Source: Candidatus Equimonas enterica
Lineage (GTDB): Bacteria; Bacteroidota; Bacteroidia; Bacteroidales; Bacteroidaceae
Length of the DNA stretch: 6,899 bases
Direction of reading: 5' to 3'
NCBI GenBank assembly: GCA_018066225.1
Contig: JAGHRU010000057.1
Span: 1-6,899 of the forward strand
Shown: piece by piece, positions 6,356 through 6,899 of the stretch
Layout: each line of letters begins with the position of its first letter
Position numbering within the stretch: position 1 is the stretch's first letter
Notes under the pieces: generated by a model
Database searches by the model: none
What the model saw: the letters and a program-made list of their open reading frames with translations, nothing else
What the model was told of the DNA's origin: nothing
Translations under genes and position numbers: made by a program

Positions 6356-6899
6356 ATGGAAGAAAAACATTTACCCGAAAACGCCTTCCGCCCACTTGCG
6401 GAAGGAGAATCCTATCAGCCGCTCATGAAGCCCACGCAGACCTACCGCGAAGTGACGCCGTGGTCGCTCATCTGGGGCTTGCTCATGGCTGTGCTTTTCA
6501 GTGCCGCTGCTGCTTATCTCGGACTCAAGGTCGGACAGGTCTTTGAAGCTGCTATTCCTATCGCCATCATCGCTGTCGGCGTGTCGAGTGCCACAAAGCG
6601 CAAGTGAGCTCTCGGCGAGAACGTCATCATCCAGAGTATCGGTGCTTGTAGTGGCGTTGTCGTTGCTGGTGCAATCTTCACATTGCCAGCACTTTACATA
6701 ATTCAGGCAAAGTATCCGGAAGTGACGGTAGACTTCTTCCAGGTCTTCTTCTCATCATTGCTTGGCGGTATTCTCGGCATACTTTTCCTCATTCCTTTCC
6801 GCAAATACTTTGTGAAGGACATGCACGGAAAGTATCCCTTCCCTGAAGCCACAGCAACAACACAGGTTCTCGTTTCGGGCGAGAAGGGCGGCTCTCAGG
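6356..6899 (+). pseudogene. OPT-family oligopeptide transporter, 5' part, interrupted by an in-frame TGA
   Basis: This is the N-terminal region of an OPT/YSL-type transporter, a polytopic inner-membrane protein predicted to import oligopeptides or related compounds with protons. The start MEEKHLPENAFRPL at 6356 precedes the first membrane region (PWSLIWGLLMAVLFSAAAAY, about 35-54) and LGLKVGQVFEAAIPIAIIAV (about 55-74). These match OPT proteins of Bacteroidales as I recall them. Codon 84 is TGA (6605-6607). From 6608 the same frame continues with clear homology, ALGENVIIQSIGACSGVVVA, then FTLPALYIIQ, a membrane stretch SSLLGGILGILFLIPFRKYF, and the family segment FPEATATTQVLVSGEKGG, up to the window edge. 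About 181 codons are visible of a family usually above 600 residues. Apart from the stop the reading frame is undisturbed. The ATG is chosen over upstream starts because a promoter lies just before it. Whether the stop is genuine or a base-call error cannot be told here. Confidence 0.85.
6605..6607 (+). other. In-frame TGA stop in the OPT transporter gene
   Basis: The codons around it read AAG CGC AAG TGA GCT CTC GGC GAG AAC, that is KRK-stop-ALGEN. Family members usually have a small or polar residue at this position before ALGEN. Homology on both sides is in the same frame, so this is a nonsense change and not a net frameshift. No alternative start soon after it would give a sensible transporter. 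Confidence 0.85.

Noticed and set aside
6605..6607. TGA read as tryptophan or selenocysteine
   Set aside because: Tryptophans in this window are encoded by TGG, the family does not need Trp or Sec at this position, and no selenocysteine insertion hairpin is evident just downstream.

Overview
The window looks like a chromosomal stretch from a Bacteroidota genome, most likely order Bacteroidales and possibly Prevotella-like. The evidence is lipoprotein-type efflux components, three upstream regions with the Bacteroidota -7 promoter element TAnnTTTG, no clear Shine-Dalgarno sequences, and protein sequences that resemble Bacteroidales homologues. The genus cannot be fixed from sequence reading alone.

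Layout. Positions 1-4829 (minus strand) hold a tripartite RND multidrug-efflux operon, transcribed right to left. It runs from a lipoprotein membrane-fusion protein (3660-4829), to an AcrB-like inner-membrane pump (181-3629), to the first 56 codons of a TolC/OprM-like outer-membrane lipoprotein that leaves the window at position 1. The gaps between genes are 30 and 12 nt, as expected for one transcript. The pump reading frame is broken by a one-base deletion near 703-705. Without the lesion it would be about 1149 residues, longer than a typical AcrB, because of an extra stretch with two hydrophobic segments in the TM6-TM7 loop. Positions 4830-5035 are a divergent promoter region. Positions 5036-5863 (plus) encode a BadF/BadG/BcrA/BcrD-type ATPase resembling N-acetylglucosamine kinase, with an unusually short C-terminus.

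Positions 5864-6355 form a roughly 490-base intergenic region. It holds a strong terminator-like hairpin (5935-5963), an imperfect 22-bp tandem repeat of about six units (5977-6108), and a promoter (6296-6326). Positions 6356-6899 (plus) are the start of an OPT-family oligopeptide transporter that runs off the right edge. Its frame contains one internal TGA at codon 84, after which homology continues in the same frame.

How it fits together. The efflux operon would export toxic compounds from inner membrane or periplasm to the outside. The kinase and transporter are separate units, linked to amino-sugar salvage and peptide uptake by family membership only. I did not find a clearly new biological system. 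The most noteworthy items are the two broken frames in less than 7 kb (real decay versus sequence error), the pump's extra membrane hairpin, the 22-bp tandem repeat, and a 16-base promoter block shared by two unrelated genes.
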